64,000 nt of DNA from positions 36,713,126-36,777,125 of the forward strand of contig CAMTDV010000017.1 of assembly GCA_947069175.1 (NCBI GenBank), in the 5' to 3' direction. This DNA comes from Scalesia atractyloides. Taxonomy: Eukaryota > Streptophyta > Magnoliopsida > Asterales > Asteraceae. Of this stretch, positions 11,279 to 23,166 are shown one piece after another (position 1 is the first letter of the stretch; the number at the start of each line of letters is the position of its first letter). Both the position numbers and the translations under genes were made by a program. The notes below the pieces were generated by a model. The model had not been told where the DNA came from. It ran no database searches and saw nothing but the letters and a program-made list of their open reading frames with translations.

Positions 11279-12331
11279 TGTAACACCCCAAAAAGTTAAA
11301 AATACAAAATACATAAATATAACGGTTAGTTATTTTGGATGTTGGTAGTAAATTTATAACTTAGTTAGGAAAATGAAGAAGAAATATTAACATAAAATAT
11401 TATCATGATTTCCAAATAAAAAAGTCAAACAACAGGGACCTAAGTTGTATAAATGGAAAGTTATTATATATAAATAAAAAATTAAAAACCAAACAAACAC
11501 AAGTGTGTGTCTGGTCGACATTTAGAGAGAAAGAGACAAGGGTTTCCCTTGTTCATCCTAAACTCACAACAAAATCATCAAATTGAAGAGAAATTGAAGC
11601 GAAATCTGATGCATGAACACAAATTCTTTATCATTTAAGTGTCCTGATATAAGGTAAGTTGAATTTCTTGATTTGGGTGATGTTGTAGAATGTGGGTTGC
11701 AATCACTCCATGAGTTGATGTGAAATTGGTGTGATTATGAGTTAGAATCATCATGTAGAATGTAATTTATGCTTGAATTAGTTTATGTTGAAAACTTATA
11801 GTGAAACCCACTTGTTGTAATAGTATGATGAGATATAGTGATCTTCTATTAGTGAAAATTGTGTATCATTAATGTGGGAGTGCATATGTATTAGAATATT
11901 GCTAGATAACTTTGCTATAGAATGAAGGAATTATGTGATATTAGTTGAATTGATGAATTATGATGTGAACTAGTAGGTTATTCATAGAAAACATGTACAT
12001 GATGCTTAAAATGTTGTAAGCACTCCAGGTGTTCGATAAAATGCCTAAATGGTAATTTATATAGTCTTGAATGAATTTGAGAAGTTTTGTAAATATGATG
12101 TGGGATGCGAACCATGTTTGCAAGCGCTTGCATTTAAGTAAACAATATAATCTAAATAAGAATGGATTATGTGCAGGCTTGAAGGAAGAAGGAACAAGTT
12201 CCGGAAAACAACGAATGACTCAAGATCGAGGTAAGTTTCCTTGTTTACATGTGATTAATACTTAGAAGTAGTTGTACCCGTATCATAGTTGCGAAATTAT
12301 TACAAGTTGCATATTATCACGATTTTTCTGT

Positions 12332-12367
<36 letters not shown>

Positions 12368-13116
12368 TAGTTAGGCATGTTTGAAAGTATGAAGACGATC
12401 CGCGTCAAACGGTAGAATGTTATAAAAAGAATGTATGTTGATGATCCGTGTCGAACGGATCGAATGATTAGAATGATAAGAATGAATGTGTGTAGACAAT
12501 CCGTGTCAGACGGGTCACACGGAAGAATGTCATAAAAGAGAATGTATGATGATGATCCGTGTCGAACGGGTCGAATGATTAGAATGATAAGAATATATGT
12601 ATGTGGACGTTCTGCGTTTAACGGGTCAAACGGTTAGAATGTCATAAAAGAATGACACGAATATGACTCATGTTGAACGGGTTAATTAATCTAGAATGTG
12701 ATATTAAAGAATGAATAAAAGTGATATGTTATGAATGAGCTAAACATATGAAAGTCGTTTATTGAGTTAATTCATGTAAATTAACTTTGTTTTCTTGTAT
12801 TGCAGTGTAGGTAAAACCACTCTTTGAATGGCATGCTTTGCTCGGACAAACACACCATGTTTTTCCCTCGATACGCTTCCGGATTTCAAAGTCGTAAAAA
12901 CGCTTTTGTTGATATTTTGTCTTAGTGTAGTCAACAAAATTTCCCAAGAACATGTGTTAATAGCTTTGTATTTTGGGTGAATCGTTGTTAGTCTAAAATG
13001 CTTAATTTTGTAATTAAAGTTTAAGTTTTCTCAGCTATATGTAAAAGTTTTAATTTCGCCGAAACTTTTCATTGTTTAAGTCATGTTATTGGTGCAAACA
13101 GAATATGGGTGTTTCG
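11279..13116 (+). mobile_element. Element A (Ty3/gypsy chromovirus), 5' LTR
   Basis: It begins TGTAACACCCCAAAAAG, ends GGGTGTTTCG, and is followed by a tRNA-Met primer site. It aligns throughout with the inverted LTR at 53785-55462. The flanking AATAT at 11274-11278 is found again beside that other LTR. A TATA-like TATATAAAT lies near 11466. A splice-donor-like AAGGTAAGTTG lies near 11652. The LTR includes a (TA)n tract (12336-12364) and a minisatellite. Confidence 0.9.
12385..12690. repeat. Minisatellite inside the A 5' LTR
   Basis: Approximately 60-base units contain GATCCGTGTCGAACGGGTC or variants, followed by GAATGATTAGAATGATAAGA or GAATGTCATAAAAGAATG. About five to six units are visible. 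The corresponding stretch of the other LTR of the same element (about 54200-54380) has only about three. Confidence 0.7.
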
Positions 13117-13423
13117 AGTTGTATCAGAGCGGAGGTTTGAGGGATTCAAGCATGAGTCATAGTGCTTGAACTCGAACCGAAAGCTCGTGCAAATGTGTGT
13201 GTTCGCTCCGAGACGCCATTCAAGTAAGTGCCTTCTATGTTTAGTAATTATGTATAACGTATAACAACTCGGGGAATGTCATGGGATGTGATGGGATGCT
13301 ATGGGGTGTTAGAGAATGTTATGGGATGTTACGGGCTGTTATGGGTCAGTTCGGATTGGAACGGGGCATGGAAACGGGTCTTACGGGCTGAAAATGGAAA
13401 ACAACGTTTTGAATGATAGAGGA
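13117..13423 (+). other. Element A primer binding site and left part of leader
   Basis: TTGTATCAGAGC at 13119-13130 matches the 3' end of initiator tRNA-Met with one mismatch (TGGTATCAGAGC is usual). The following leader contains several GGGATG(T/C)TATGGG repeats (13270-13350). It is broken off by the insertion of element B. Confidence 0.75.
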
Positions 13424-15683
13424 TGTAACAACCCGCATTTTCGCAGCTCGTACTCCCGTTATGCCTAGCACCAGAGATTCAGATCATAATGTAAACTATA
13501 TCGCTTACTACGCTGCATTGCATATTTTCGCACTACATCGTTTATTTCAACACACTACATCGCACCTCACAACGCTTACAACGCATTTTCTTATACTATG
13601 ATAATTGCGTGTGGTTTCCAAGTTATCGATCTCTAACAACATCAACGCGACACTCACAAAACTCAGGAACTACGACGCATACTTAAAACGCTTAACGCAA
13701 CACAAACTCCTGCGCTCGCTCGCTAAATTCGCTAAACCCAGTTTATCGCGCTAAGTATAAAATAAAATAAAATACAACGCTTAATGTTTCACCAAAAGTC
13801 TTAACATACTTAACCTATCTAAAAAAAAATCGCACGAAAATTTTCGTGCGAAAATCAACATTTTCGTCCGAAAAATTTCAGTTTCGTGCGAAAATTTCCA
13901 TTTTTTGGTAAAAATGTGATTTTCATGCGAAAATGGCCTTTTTTGCACGAAAATGACACTTTTGGCACAAAAATAGCCATTTTCGTGCGAAAATTTCATC
14001 AGATCACCCTCATTCCTCTCCTGTATAAATACCAACCCTTGTCATTTCATTTCTGCTTGCTGACATTCCGCACCAAAACGCCCTCTAGCTCGTTTTCTCT
14101 GTTCCAAGTAAGAAAACTACGTTTTCCACGCGAATCACAATGATTTCTACAATGTTTTTACACGAAGTTTATCTCCGATTTCATCCAAACTTCTTCTGTT
14201 TACGAAAATCTTCATCTTTTTTATCAAACTTTCTGATTTTAACTTAGATTTACACTTAACCGAGCATGTTTGAGTTAGCCTTGGCTTCTCAGATCCGAAA
14301 CCTTGTTGTTTCAAGCTCACCAAGTGTTATTCTAACAAAACTGTTTTCAAAACTCGGTTTTTACACGAAAACGGACAAAAAACCGACTAAGTTTAGTTCA
14401 CTAAATAGTGGAACGAGGCGCTGTCAAAACCGTCACGAAATGGACTCGAAATTACATCCGTTTCAGACAAGATCTCGGTTCCGGTTGCACAAAGACGCAA
14501 GAACAGTCACTTGTGCAAACTGGACTGGCTCATATGAATCACTTTTGGTTCATACGACCCAGTCTGAGTTTCCACAAACGACTCACTCACTGTAAAGACC
14601 TCTCCGGCACAAGGTGCGATCAGTGGCCTAAGGCTGGAGGGATGAACACTCGATTTCCCGAAGAATGATGAAAACCACCAAAATGTTCGCACGAAATTTT
14701 CGTAAGTTGAATCACCAAAATTTTTGCACGAAATTTTCGTGAGAAAATTTCACAAGTTGAATCACCAAAATTTTTGCACGAAATTTTCGTAAGAAAATTT
14801 TGCAAGTTGAAACACCAGAATTTTTGCATGAAAATTTCATCAAATTTTCGCACGCACGAAAACTAATTTCGTACGAAAATATCAGTTTCCCTCGCACCGA
14901 CTCTCCGGTTCAACTGTTTCAACACTCTGGAAGACTGATGCATTTCCGTCTCCACGCGCAAGCTAAACCGACACTATTCTCACCTCTCATCAACTCTCGG
15001 TATTCACGCTTACGCACCCACTGTGAGTATACTTGACCCCTTTTCGCTTTAAACGCACTTTTTAGGGTAACATACGTTCATATCAAAATACACAACACGA
15101 ACTAAACTAATTATCACAAGCGAATACCCGTTACACATGTCTACACATGATGCTTGATACATATATACTAGGACACTTTTTCGTTAACTCCCACCTTAGG
15201 TAGTATGGTACTATATTTTGGCTAACACCCGACGGGGTCTAGTTAGGAAGTTACAAATCGCGCTTACCAGCCTTTTCGAGGAACTTAGCATGTGAAATTA
15301 TCTTGTTAGTTTATATGTGTTTATCATGTTTTTGTATATGGTATTTCGCAACGTTTTTCTTTACTATGCTACTATAACAAAACCTGTATGCTCGCCAATA
15401 CATTTTTGTATTGACATTATTTTAACGTATGTTGCAGGTTAAACGCAGGTTATCTCGAATCATGATTAGGACCTTCTAGAAACCCACTAAATAAATCTAG
15501 GTTGTCGGATTTGTTGTTTAAGAGAGATGTAATTTGTAACGATTGTTATGAAATGTTTGTTTAATTGTATAGGAAGTTAAACTTATAAATAGTGTCATTT
15601 AATAGTTGTTATGGATTCTCTTGAGCACTCTGATTCGCCTAGTGCCACGCCCCGATGATTCTGCCATCGGTCAGGGTGTGACA
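13424..15683 (+). mobile_element. Element B (gag-only Ty3/gypsy), 5' LTR
   Basis: It starts TGTAACAACCCGCATTTTCG, ends GGTCAGGGTGTGACA, and is followed by a primer site. It aligns with 46370-48395. TATAAAT at 14024-14030 is a likely promoter. Clusters of palindromic TTTTCGTGCGAAAA motifs lie both upstream (13828-13998) and downstream (14688-14880) of it. The 5-bp left flank is GAGGA; the matching right flank is lost. Confidence 0.88.
13828..13998. repeat. Palindromic TTTTCGTGCGAAAA cluster in B LTR
   Basis: At least five perfect or near-perfect copies of TTTCGTGCGAAA or its half sites are packed just upstream of the TATA box. The other B LTR keeps them at 46788-46930. A second cluster with GCACGAAATTTTCGT units lies downstream at 14688-14880. 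Confidence 0.65.
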
Positions 15684-16734
15684 GATTGGTATCAGAGCCA
15701 TAGCTATAGGGAATTAGGTAAATTTCCTAGTCTATAGAAGGAAACTATGTGCTTATCCCTTGCTTATCCGCTAAAAACATTGTCTTTGGACTTAAAATAC
15801 TATACGAAGTCTTTCCTAAGACTTGGACACAACACACGAAGCTGCAAAGATACTCGTACATCATAAACGGGTCGATTTGTCGAGATTAGGTGTGAACACC
15901 GCGAACTCTCGGCAAATCACTCACTCTGCGTATTCTGATTTGTACGAAATTATCCGTTAAGTTAGGAGTGATATCCACATCTTAACGGAAATTTCCCATT
16001 CTATCTGGTGGAAACCTTTGGATGGGTCCGAGAGGGAAACCACGATTAGGGATTTGAAATTATTAAGTTAGGGGAGGAACCCGAACCTTGAAAACTCATC
16101 CCACTCAACGATTTTCAAATCTCACCAAAGTCTCGACTATTTCGCGGATTTGGGACACGTAGTAACCAGAAGGGTAATGCCGTTAGCCGCGAGGCGGTGA
16201 GAGCATTTACCTATTAGGCCAAAGCGTGTGCCCAAACTCAATGGAATGATCGAATCACTTTGGGTAGTCGCTGTCTCAAAACCCAGGACGGTCTATTAAT
16301 TTTAAGCATGCAAACACCGATTTTACGCATTATCGAATTTTATTATACTTATATGTTTTCGAATTGAAGATTTTACGCTTTATCGATTTCTCAATTTATC
16401 GCCTTTCGCTCCATAAACGTACGCACGACTCGCACAACTATCGCAATCCAAAACAAAAGCTAATACTTGCAACAAAAATTAAATCATGACAACTCTCTCG
16501 AACGCGTCCTCGCGCCATATTTATTTATTACATACAAACATATATATACATACGAATAGTACGTGATTATATGTGCTTACGTGAGAACGTGAGAATCTAG
16601 GAAGTATGTGTTTTCCTATGTGACCTTCAAAATACGTGTTACTATATCAGCTATAGCAAGTTTTTGACGCGCTAAATCGCAGCGTAATTTCAAAATCATT
16701 ATGATCGAATCTCATTCCAAATCTCTTTGTCTAG
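15684..16734 (+). other. Element B primer binding site and leader
   Basis: TGGTATCAGAGC at 15687-15698 is a perfect match to the usual initiator tRNA-Met primer site, three bases after the LTR end. The remaining kilobase up to the gag ATG is untranslated leader with no other feature that I can identify. Confidence 0.85.
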
Positions 16735-17079
16735 ATGTCCTCAAACGCTTCCAACTCGCGACGTCAAGCCAGAAGAAACGCCGACAAGAGGATCGCATCA
16801 CTCGTGGCCAAGGAAATGGCCAAGGTCATTCCTCAAATCATCACCCAAGTTCAAGCCCTCAGCAATTCTCAGACATCGGAAGACTCAAGTCCGATGCACC
16901 AAAGTCTACTTTTTCCTACAAACAGTTCAAGGCATGTGGCCCAATGGTCTTCATAGGTGAAGGAAGTGTATCTCAGATGTTTCAGTGGTTTGATGCAATC
17001 GAGGTTAGCCTCCATCAGAGTGGGTGCCCTGAGCATCTTCATACCACGTGTGCTACATGAGTATTTCAATCAAGAGCAC
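16735..17079 (+). pseudogene. gag: Element B gag, N-terminal part, frameshifted and split
   Basis: The gag starts at ATG 16735 (MSSNASNSRRQARR). The first 60 or so residues are in one frame and continue in another (FSYKQFKACGP...FQWFDAIEVSL), showing a frameshift near 16900. This second stretch aligns with the gag of element E (KHFKSCDPPKYKG...HWFEEMENTF at 25067-25555). A stop follows near 17060. At 17079 the gene is cut by the Athila element C and resumes at 43814, with AGCAC repeated on both sides. Gag forms the particle core in this family; this copy cannot give an intact protein. Confidence 0.8.
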
Positions 17080-18783
17080 TGATGTGCTAAAAATAGTTTA
17101 GTAAAAACAACTAAATTAACCTAATTCTAGACTCTAAGTAATACTTTAGACTCACTAAGACACACTAAACTACTAACCGGCAAGTGTACCGATCGACTCT
17201 TGTATAGCTAAAGTAAGTCCGGATATCGAACCCACGAGACTCTACTGATTACGTTAACTACTCTATTTAGACTCTGACAGACAAGGACTAAAATGATTGA
17301 ATGTTTGATGGGGGGGGGGGGGTTCTGACAATTCCTAAGAAAACAAGTAAAATAAACTAAATTAAACTAATTTAACTAAGAATGCGAACTAGACTTGGGT
17401 TTTACTCAGATGGTGGAAGGACTACCTTGACTAGAATCTTGACTAATTTTAACAACGATTTTTACTTAGAAGTTGATTAATGAGGAACTGGGATCTTTAT
17501 ATTCTCACCTCTCGGGATATCTAATAGGCCATCTGACCCTTCTCAAAAGCACACTATAGCCCCCTCGAGGTTGCCGAACTACTAGTTATTAGACTCTTTT
17601 GCAAGACACCTAATGGGTTTATGAAAGTATCCTATGAGGCTCACTCCCTGTCGAGATCTAAACCAAGGATAGACCTAATTTCTCAATTAGACTTGCTAGA
17701 CAATAGCCAACGGGTTTACTTCCTAAAAAGCTCCTACCTTTCGGCTTAATGACTTAGACCTAGCAATAACCTCGCACCTTGCAACTATTGACGATTAGTA
17801 GAATATTTGATTCTATAGAATTACCAATTATTACTTTTAAGGTTTAATTCCGCGGTTTCACCCTAAAGACTCTAGCTTTCTTATGTGATATGGACAGTCA
17901 CCAAAAACTAGAACCTAACATGACTGTATTATGTGATAAAAACCGTCACCAAGATTCATGTAAAGCAATAAACAATAACCAAACAAGATCAAATATGCAA
18001 ACACATCCAATTGATAGAATAAATCTTTTACAGTTCATAAACAAGCCTCACAAATCATAAATCTAAAGTAACTCGAAACTTTATTCAGTCATTCATCTAA
18101 TCTAGGTAGTTTATAAGATTTAGCCAACTAAAGTCATGGAAACAAAACCAAATAAAGTAGTATCAAGTATGCAAAACATAATCGAAGTTCAAAAGGCACA
18201 AACGAGAACACCGGGACAACAGAATGATGACCCGGAGTTGCTGCACTTAAGAATCTTCAACCGAATGCTTTAGCTACTCTGAACCGCTCCGATGATGCTC
18301 CAAAATCACCCAAGGAATCCCCTAATTTGTAAGTTAGGGTTTCTTAATGATAAGATTATCTTTTTATATGATGTTGCACAAAAAACCCTTAACAGCTCGA
18401 AGATCTCTGCAGATAACACCCTCTCACTGTCTGCGAGAGGGTTCAGCCAATGTATTCGCGGCCCGCCACCGCCAAAATGACATCAGCAAATCAATAGCCT
18501 CTCGCGGGTGGCGAGAGGCATTCCCTTGACTGTTCGCGGCCCGCCAGAAGCCCAAAAATCAGTGTTTTCGACTCGTTTCAGCTCCCGAGCCCTCCAACTC
18601 ATTCCAGGACTTGACCAATTCGGATTTCTACTCAATTTCCACATTTTTTAGCTGCTTTAAGCCACCAAGACCTGCAAAACGCAATTGGATCAAAAGACTA
18701 ACTATTCTATGGAAAACGAAACTAAAACTAATGAAAACTATACAAACTATACACGAATAACCGATGTAATTTGCAATACATCA
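17080..18783 (-). repeat. Element C 3' LTR (left)
   Basis: It has TG...CA ends (TGATGTGCTAAAA on the plus strand, GCAATACATCA at the other end). It aligns along its length with 42123-43808, differing by small indels and substitutions. It contains a G10-type run near 17311-17321 and a GC-rich module around 18425-18555. The minus-strand sequence just outside, AGTGTGGGGATATT (18784-18797), is the polypurine tract. Confidence 0.92.
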
Positions 18784-18797
18784 AATATCCCCACACT

Positions 18798-19639
18798 TAC
18801 TCTTTTTTCGTCCTCGAAAAAGAATCTATGCAAACGGAATCAGAGACAAGTAAACTATCGGGTCAAAAGCTATTCATACTTGTTAAAATCAACACTCATA
18901 TTAGCCGCAATTGCAAATATATTTGTCATCTTAAACCTGAACCCGGTTCCAAGCCCTTATCATGCAAATTTAGTTCAAGTGAGATCAGTTTACCTAGGGT
19001 CTCACACTAGAAGCCACAGTCTATCTAATCCCGCCTCAAGCTTATAGAACAAAAGGAACGATCACTGGACCAATTCCTAACCGTTTTATATCAAAATCAA
19101 GAGAATTTAAAATCAACATTTTTTTTTCTTTTTTTTTTTAATTTGAAAGACTCAGAGTCGACTAACTTTACGACTCTTATTTACACCATGTATCCCATCC
19201 CCACACTTAAAGATTGCATTGTCCCTAATGCAAGAACAAGAACACGACTCTACTAACTACCTAGGAATAAAATAAAAGAAATACTATATATAAAATATAC
19301 AAGTGAAACGACTTAGCTGAATATATGCGAGACTGTCAATGTGCCAGTCAAAAATACACACCAGACCTATCAAATAATCATAAAAATACAAAGCATACCA
19401 TACGATAGATAATAGCGTCTCCACATACCATCCAAACATCTAGTAGCAACCAAATCAACTACCCCAACCCAACCAACCAAATACCAAAGTATCCAAAATT
19501 AGGGGTACAGACCGAATTAGATAAAAACATCATAAAAGAATAAAAGATACTAGATTACCTACTGCTATCCGCCATCACTCGTCACCTTCTTCCTCTTCAC
19601 TCTCTTCCTCCTTCTTCACTCTCTTCCTCCTCTGTCTGC
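18798..19639 (-). other. Element C 3' untranslated region
   Basis: It lies between the post-integrase ORF and the polypurine tract. A second AAGTGTGGGG purine tract occurs on the minus strand at about 19200-19209. Duplicated purine tracts like this are usual in Athila. No coding sequence is supported. Confidence 0.5.
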
Positions 19640-20171
19640 CCATAAACATGAAATGTCCACATATCCACCCTGTCCAGAACCTGATCCCCCCTGACCGGAG
19701 CTGCCTGCCTGACCAGGATCGTAATACCCCGGCATCGGAAACTGCGCTGGATCAATAGTAGGCTAAAAGAAATCTGGGACCCGTATACTCATCCGTTCCA
19801 TCATATACCGAAAAGCCCCATCCTGCCTATCCTACCTATAGTCGATCCTACCAAAACCCAAATCCATCCTCTCATAAAGTGATGCTAAAGTAAGTGGGTC
19901 TGGTGGTGGTTGTATCCTGGGGTACTGAGGAGCTGGTATCTGCGGACGAGTCCTCTGCTGATAACGTGGCGGAATGGCTCCCTGAAGCGCTGCCGTTGCA
20001 GCTGACCTTGGAGGCGGTGAGACCTGTGGTCCTTGACTCACGTGATCCCACTCTGGCGGGTTGGAATAAGTCAGAATACCTGCAGCCTGTAGATCTTTAA
20101 CCTTCATAAACCCCGGTTTGGCCCCTCTCTCATCTTGTTGGCCGGATACCTCTCAAACACATCTAAACTCT
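19640..20171 (-). pseudogene. Element C post-integrase ORF, C-terminal part
   Basis: On the minus strand the frame reads from about 20171 through the Met at 20107 (MKVKDLQAAGILTYSN) to a stop at 19832, then continues with Gly/Pro-rich residues. The segment SLYERMDLGFGRID matches in style the TLDLWQRMGRLDLSQ end of the comparable ORF at 59608-60734. In Athila elements this position holds an ORF of unclear function, sometimes called env-like. It is separated from its N-terminal half (29526-30223) by insertion E, and comparison with H suggests the middle of the ORF was deleted. Confidence 0.6.
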
Positions 20172-21104
20172 ATGACCTTGACTTGGGAAGAGTTGAGGGA
20201 GATCATGACAAGACGTTTCTGTCCAAGAAGCGAAATCAAGAAATTAGAAGATGAGTTCTACTCTTTGAAACAAAAGGAGGGCGACCACACCACATACAAC
20301 AAGAGATTTCTTGAGTTGAATCAGATGGTCCCCAACTTGTTCACTCCCCTCTACCGTTTGATCGAGCACTACATTCGAGGTCTTCCTTCAAAAATTCAAG
20401 ACCCTGTAATAAGTACCACACCTGCAACTTTGGAAGCAGCAATGGAGTTAGCTACAGAGCTCACCGAAAACCACATACGGAATAAAGACTTCAAGGAGGA
20501 GAAGAAGAAGGATAAAGCATCAACCGAAACCTCAAACTCAACCAAGACCGAATCTTCTTCTCAACCCACTTCTAAGAGAAAACGAGACGGGAAAAATTTT
20601 GCTGTCACCCAAGGCAATCAACCAGCTCCACAAGCCGTACCCCTCCAAGCTATCCCAATCACTCAAGTAGCACCCAACCCTATTTACCCAAATAAGAAAC
20701 CTTACATTGGACCTCACCCTCAATGCAACACCTGCTTTTATCACCATCCATCTACCATACCTTGTCGATTGTGTGCTAATTGTGGCGTTATGGTCATTTG
20801 AGCAAAACTTGTCATACCCCTCAGAACCAAGCTTCACCCCTACCCAAAACATGATCCAATCATATCAACAACCCCAATACCCCATGTTTCCACATGTTCG
20901 AGCTTGCTTTAATTGTGGGGACCATACCCATTTTAGAAACACATGCCCTCGATTGGTTAACATCATAAACGCCCAAGATCAAGCAAACCCAGTTAACCAA
21001 GCAAATCAAGCAAACCCAGCACTACCACCAGCAAGAGGAAGAGCTTACAACATCAACGCCAATCCTGTTGAAGATAATAACGGCCCAAACGAACAACCCA
21101 ACTA
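20172..21104 (+). pseudogene. gag: Element E gag, 5'-truncated left copy
   Basis: The homology starts abruptly at MTLTWEELREIMTRRFCPRSEIKK, the middle of gag, fused to Athila sequence on its left. The retrotransposon gag core (YSLKQKEGDHTTYNKRFLEL...RGLPSKIQDPV) is followed by a basic, Ser/Thr-rich stretch and a CCHC knuckle. One base is missing in the knuckle (near 20785) relative to the right copy, which shifts the frame and ends the first frame at 20801. The second knuckle (CFNCGDHTHFRNTCPR) is read in another frame. It is non-functional as it stands. Confidence 0.85.
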
Positions 21105-21927
21105 GCCTTCCCTCACCAAGAATCAAGACTCAGCTCCAACCGTCTAGTTCTTAATGTTTTCTCAATCTTTACGTATCCCTGTTATAAATTGGGAATTTAT
21201 GTATCCAAGAATTTTAATGGAAATTGATATTACATTTTATTTTATATCTTTACTCATTGATTTAACTTTCATATCATCATACATCACGACGTATCTCGAT
21301 CTCATCATTTAAAGAAGTTGAGTTGTGTCTCACTTTTTCATAGACTGACCCCTTCATCATAACAAGCGAGAGAGGTACTCTCGTCATGCAGTCATGTATT
21401 CTTTCAGATTTGAGACTCAAGTTTTGGCTGTTGTGTTTGTTTTGTAGATTTTAGAATCACATAGAACTAATCATAACTTACTGACAAAGCCAATGAAAAT
21501 TTGACAAGAATATGGTGGATACGCCGCTGGTACTTCCTATATATAAGTATTCTTACCAAAGGATCAAAAGCATTGTCAGGCGGTTATGAAAAGTTTCTGT
21601 GTAGGTTTTAATATTGTCATAGTTGAAGTTTTTGTATTGATACAAGCTTATCTTTTCAATGCATCAATCCTCTCAAAACTCTTATGCATGGGAACATATT
21701 TAGTCAATCAACTCTGTTTATCAATGTTTTCGCATTTTTTAGGCATCAAAAAGCGATTCCTGTAGCAGGGTATTCAACCCTTACTAGGAACGTTACCGCC
21801 TCAAATAAAATTTAAACTTTCACCATCTTCTGATTACGTAATTGTCAAATTAAAACACCCTCCCTTCGAGTCAAATACACCACTACTACTTAAATTTCGG
21901 GACGAAATTTCTAAAAGTAGGGGATAC
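21105..21927 (+). other. Element E post-gag region, left copy
   Basis: There is no pol here. The stretch carries the structured hairpin at 21506-21554 and ends with the tract AAAGTAGGGGATAC that primes plus-strand synthesis. A near-identical copy lies at 26413-27232. Confidence 0.7.
21506..21554 (+). ncRNA. Candidate structured RNA module, E left copy
   Basis: A conserved core (GGTGGATACG at its start and CTTCCTATATATAAG at its end) is closed by perfectly complementary 7-bp arms AAGAATA and TATTCTT. Inside it GGTGG can pair with CCGCT and TACTT with AAGTA, suggesting a three-way junction. The same core recurs at 26810-26860 and three times in element B with other arm sequences. I do not recognise it as a known ribozyme: hammerhead CTGATGA and GAAA boxes are absent. 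Confidence 0.5.
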
Positions 21928-22164
21928 TGTAACATTTATGTATAACGGGTTTTAAAACCCGCTTCGTTTAACAATCAAATATTCAATTTAAGTTCGTTGC
22001 GTATCCAATTAGTGCCGGTTATTTTTTTAAAATGTTTCATAATTAATAAATATTGTAGAATTTAAAAACTATAATAAATAATAATAATAATAATAATAAA
22101 AATAATAAGTAAATGAAAATAAAAATAAACTCAAAAAAAAATATATAAAACAAACATTTGAAAG

Positions 22165-22247
22165 GAGTAGCCGGGTTTTGAACCCGGGTCTCCCGCTTGT
22201 ACCCATCAACCACACACACCGCATACACCACTGAGCTACACGCACCA
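22165..22247 (-). other. tRNA-like module T0
   Basis: On the minus strand TAGCTCAGTGG fits the pol III A-box consensus and GTTCAAAAC the B-box, the latter inside an arm GGGTTCAAAACCCGG with perfect 5-bp pairing. The length (about 80 bases) is tRNA-like, but there is no consistent acceptor stem, so it is not called as a tRNA gene. It sits in U3, upstream of the TATA box. Confidence 0.6.
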
Positions 22248-22832
22248 CTTGTGATTAAAACCAAAATCATTAGAACTTATACGCATTTTCGCTAAACCTG
22301 CAAATTTGAACGTTGATAACTGCCGAAACCGCCATTTTCATTGATTTTGCTCAATCATCAGATTCTGTTTAACAAACGCATGTAACTGATGGTTGAATAT
22401 CAGTTATAACCGTTATTTAAAACACAATTGATTCAAAACCGTTTCTTTTAAGAATTTAAAATCATTGACCGTGATTTTTGGGTCTTTAAATCGAAACCGA
22501 AACAGCTTGTTCACCTTATAAATATCCAACCAATTCCATGTGATCAATTCGTTTAGAACCGCACTCTCTTCTTGAAATTTTCTTTCAAAGCACATTGCCG
22601 GGAAATCCTTGCACTCGCCGGAGGTATCGCCGGAAAACCGGAACCTTGTTTCAGATGGTATAAACTCCTAAACCTTTTTATATCTTGTTTTTTTAGTACA
22701 TTCTAGATTTCAAATAGACAACCCAGAACTGTTAAAAAAAATGATAACAGTGGATCTTGTTCTGGGTTTGTTTTAAGGAAGAAGATGAAGTTGAGTACGA
22801 GTTGATAATTAATTAAAAACTGGTTTTGAAAT

Positions 22833-22912
22833 GGGTTAGACACATAGTCCAGTGGTGGACTATGTGCAATTTCAACACACTGATCATGGGTTCGATTCGC
22901 GTCTGTGTACGG
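22833..22912 (+). other. tRNA-like module T1
   Basis: GGGTTAGACA is followed by a perfect 9-bp hairpin CATAGTCCA/TGGACTATG with loop GTGG. It contains an A-box match TAGTCCAGTGG and, downstream, a B-box match GTTCGATTC. The acceptor stem is not convincing. It is downstream of the TATA box, so it would be in the retrotransposon RNA. Confidence 0.6.
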
Positions 22913-22997
22913 TTCCAGCTATAACAAAACTTTTTTTTAAATAGTCAGAACACCTCTCAGATTTGCATTTAAATTTAATATAAATCTTAAGATAATC

Positions 22998-23080
22998 GGG
23001 TTAGACACCCAGCCCAGTTGGTTGGGCTGGGTGCAAAACATGTCTGAGGTCGCGGGTTCGAGTCGGATTCTTCACCCTGG
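22998..23080 (+). other. tRNA-like module T2
   Basis: It starts GGGTTAGACA like its neighbours. A perfect 9-bp hairpin CCCAGCCCA/TGGGCTGGG occupies the D-arm position. The A-box match is imperfect (CAGCCCAGTTG) and the B-box is GTTCGAGTC. The stem sequence differs from T1 and T3 yet remains paired. Confidence 0.6.
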
Positions 23081-23166
23081 TTCGCTCATTTAAATCCATT
23101 TTAAATTAATTAATTTCTGAAATATTCTAATCAGTATATAAGTATAACAAAAATCAAGAATCTAAC

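Noticed and set aside
13781..14143. Opposite-strand frames rich in Phe, Lys and Glu in LTR B
   Set aside because: Produced by the TTTTCGTGCGAAAA palindromes, which read open in several frames.
18685..19047. A 120-codon plus-strand frame
   Set aside because: It runs across the end of the C LTR and its purine tract on the opposite strand of the element.
21506..21554. A hammerhead ribozyme, as in plant retrozymes
   Set aside because: The CTGATGA and GAAA boxes are missing in both strands of the core.
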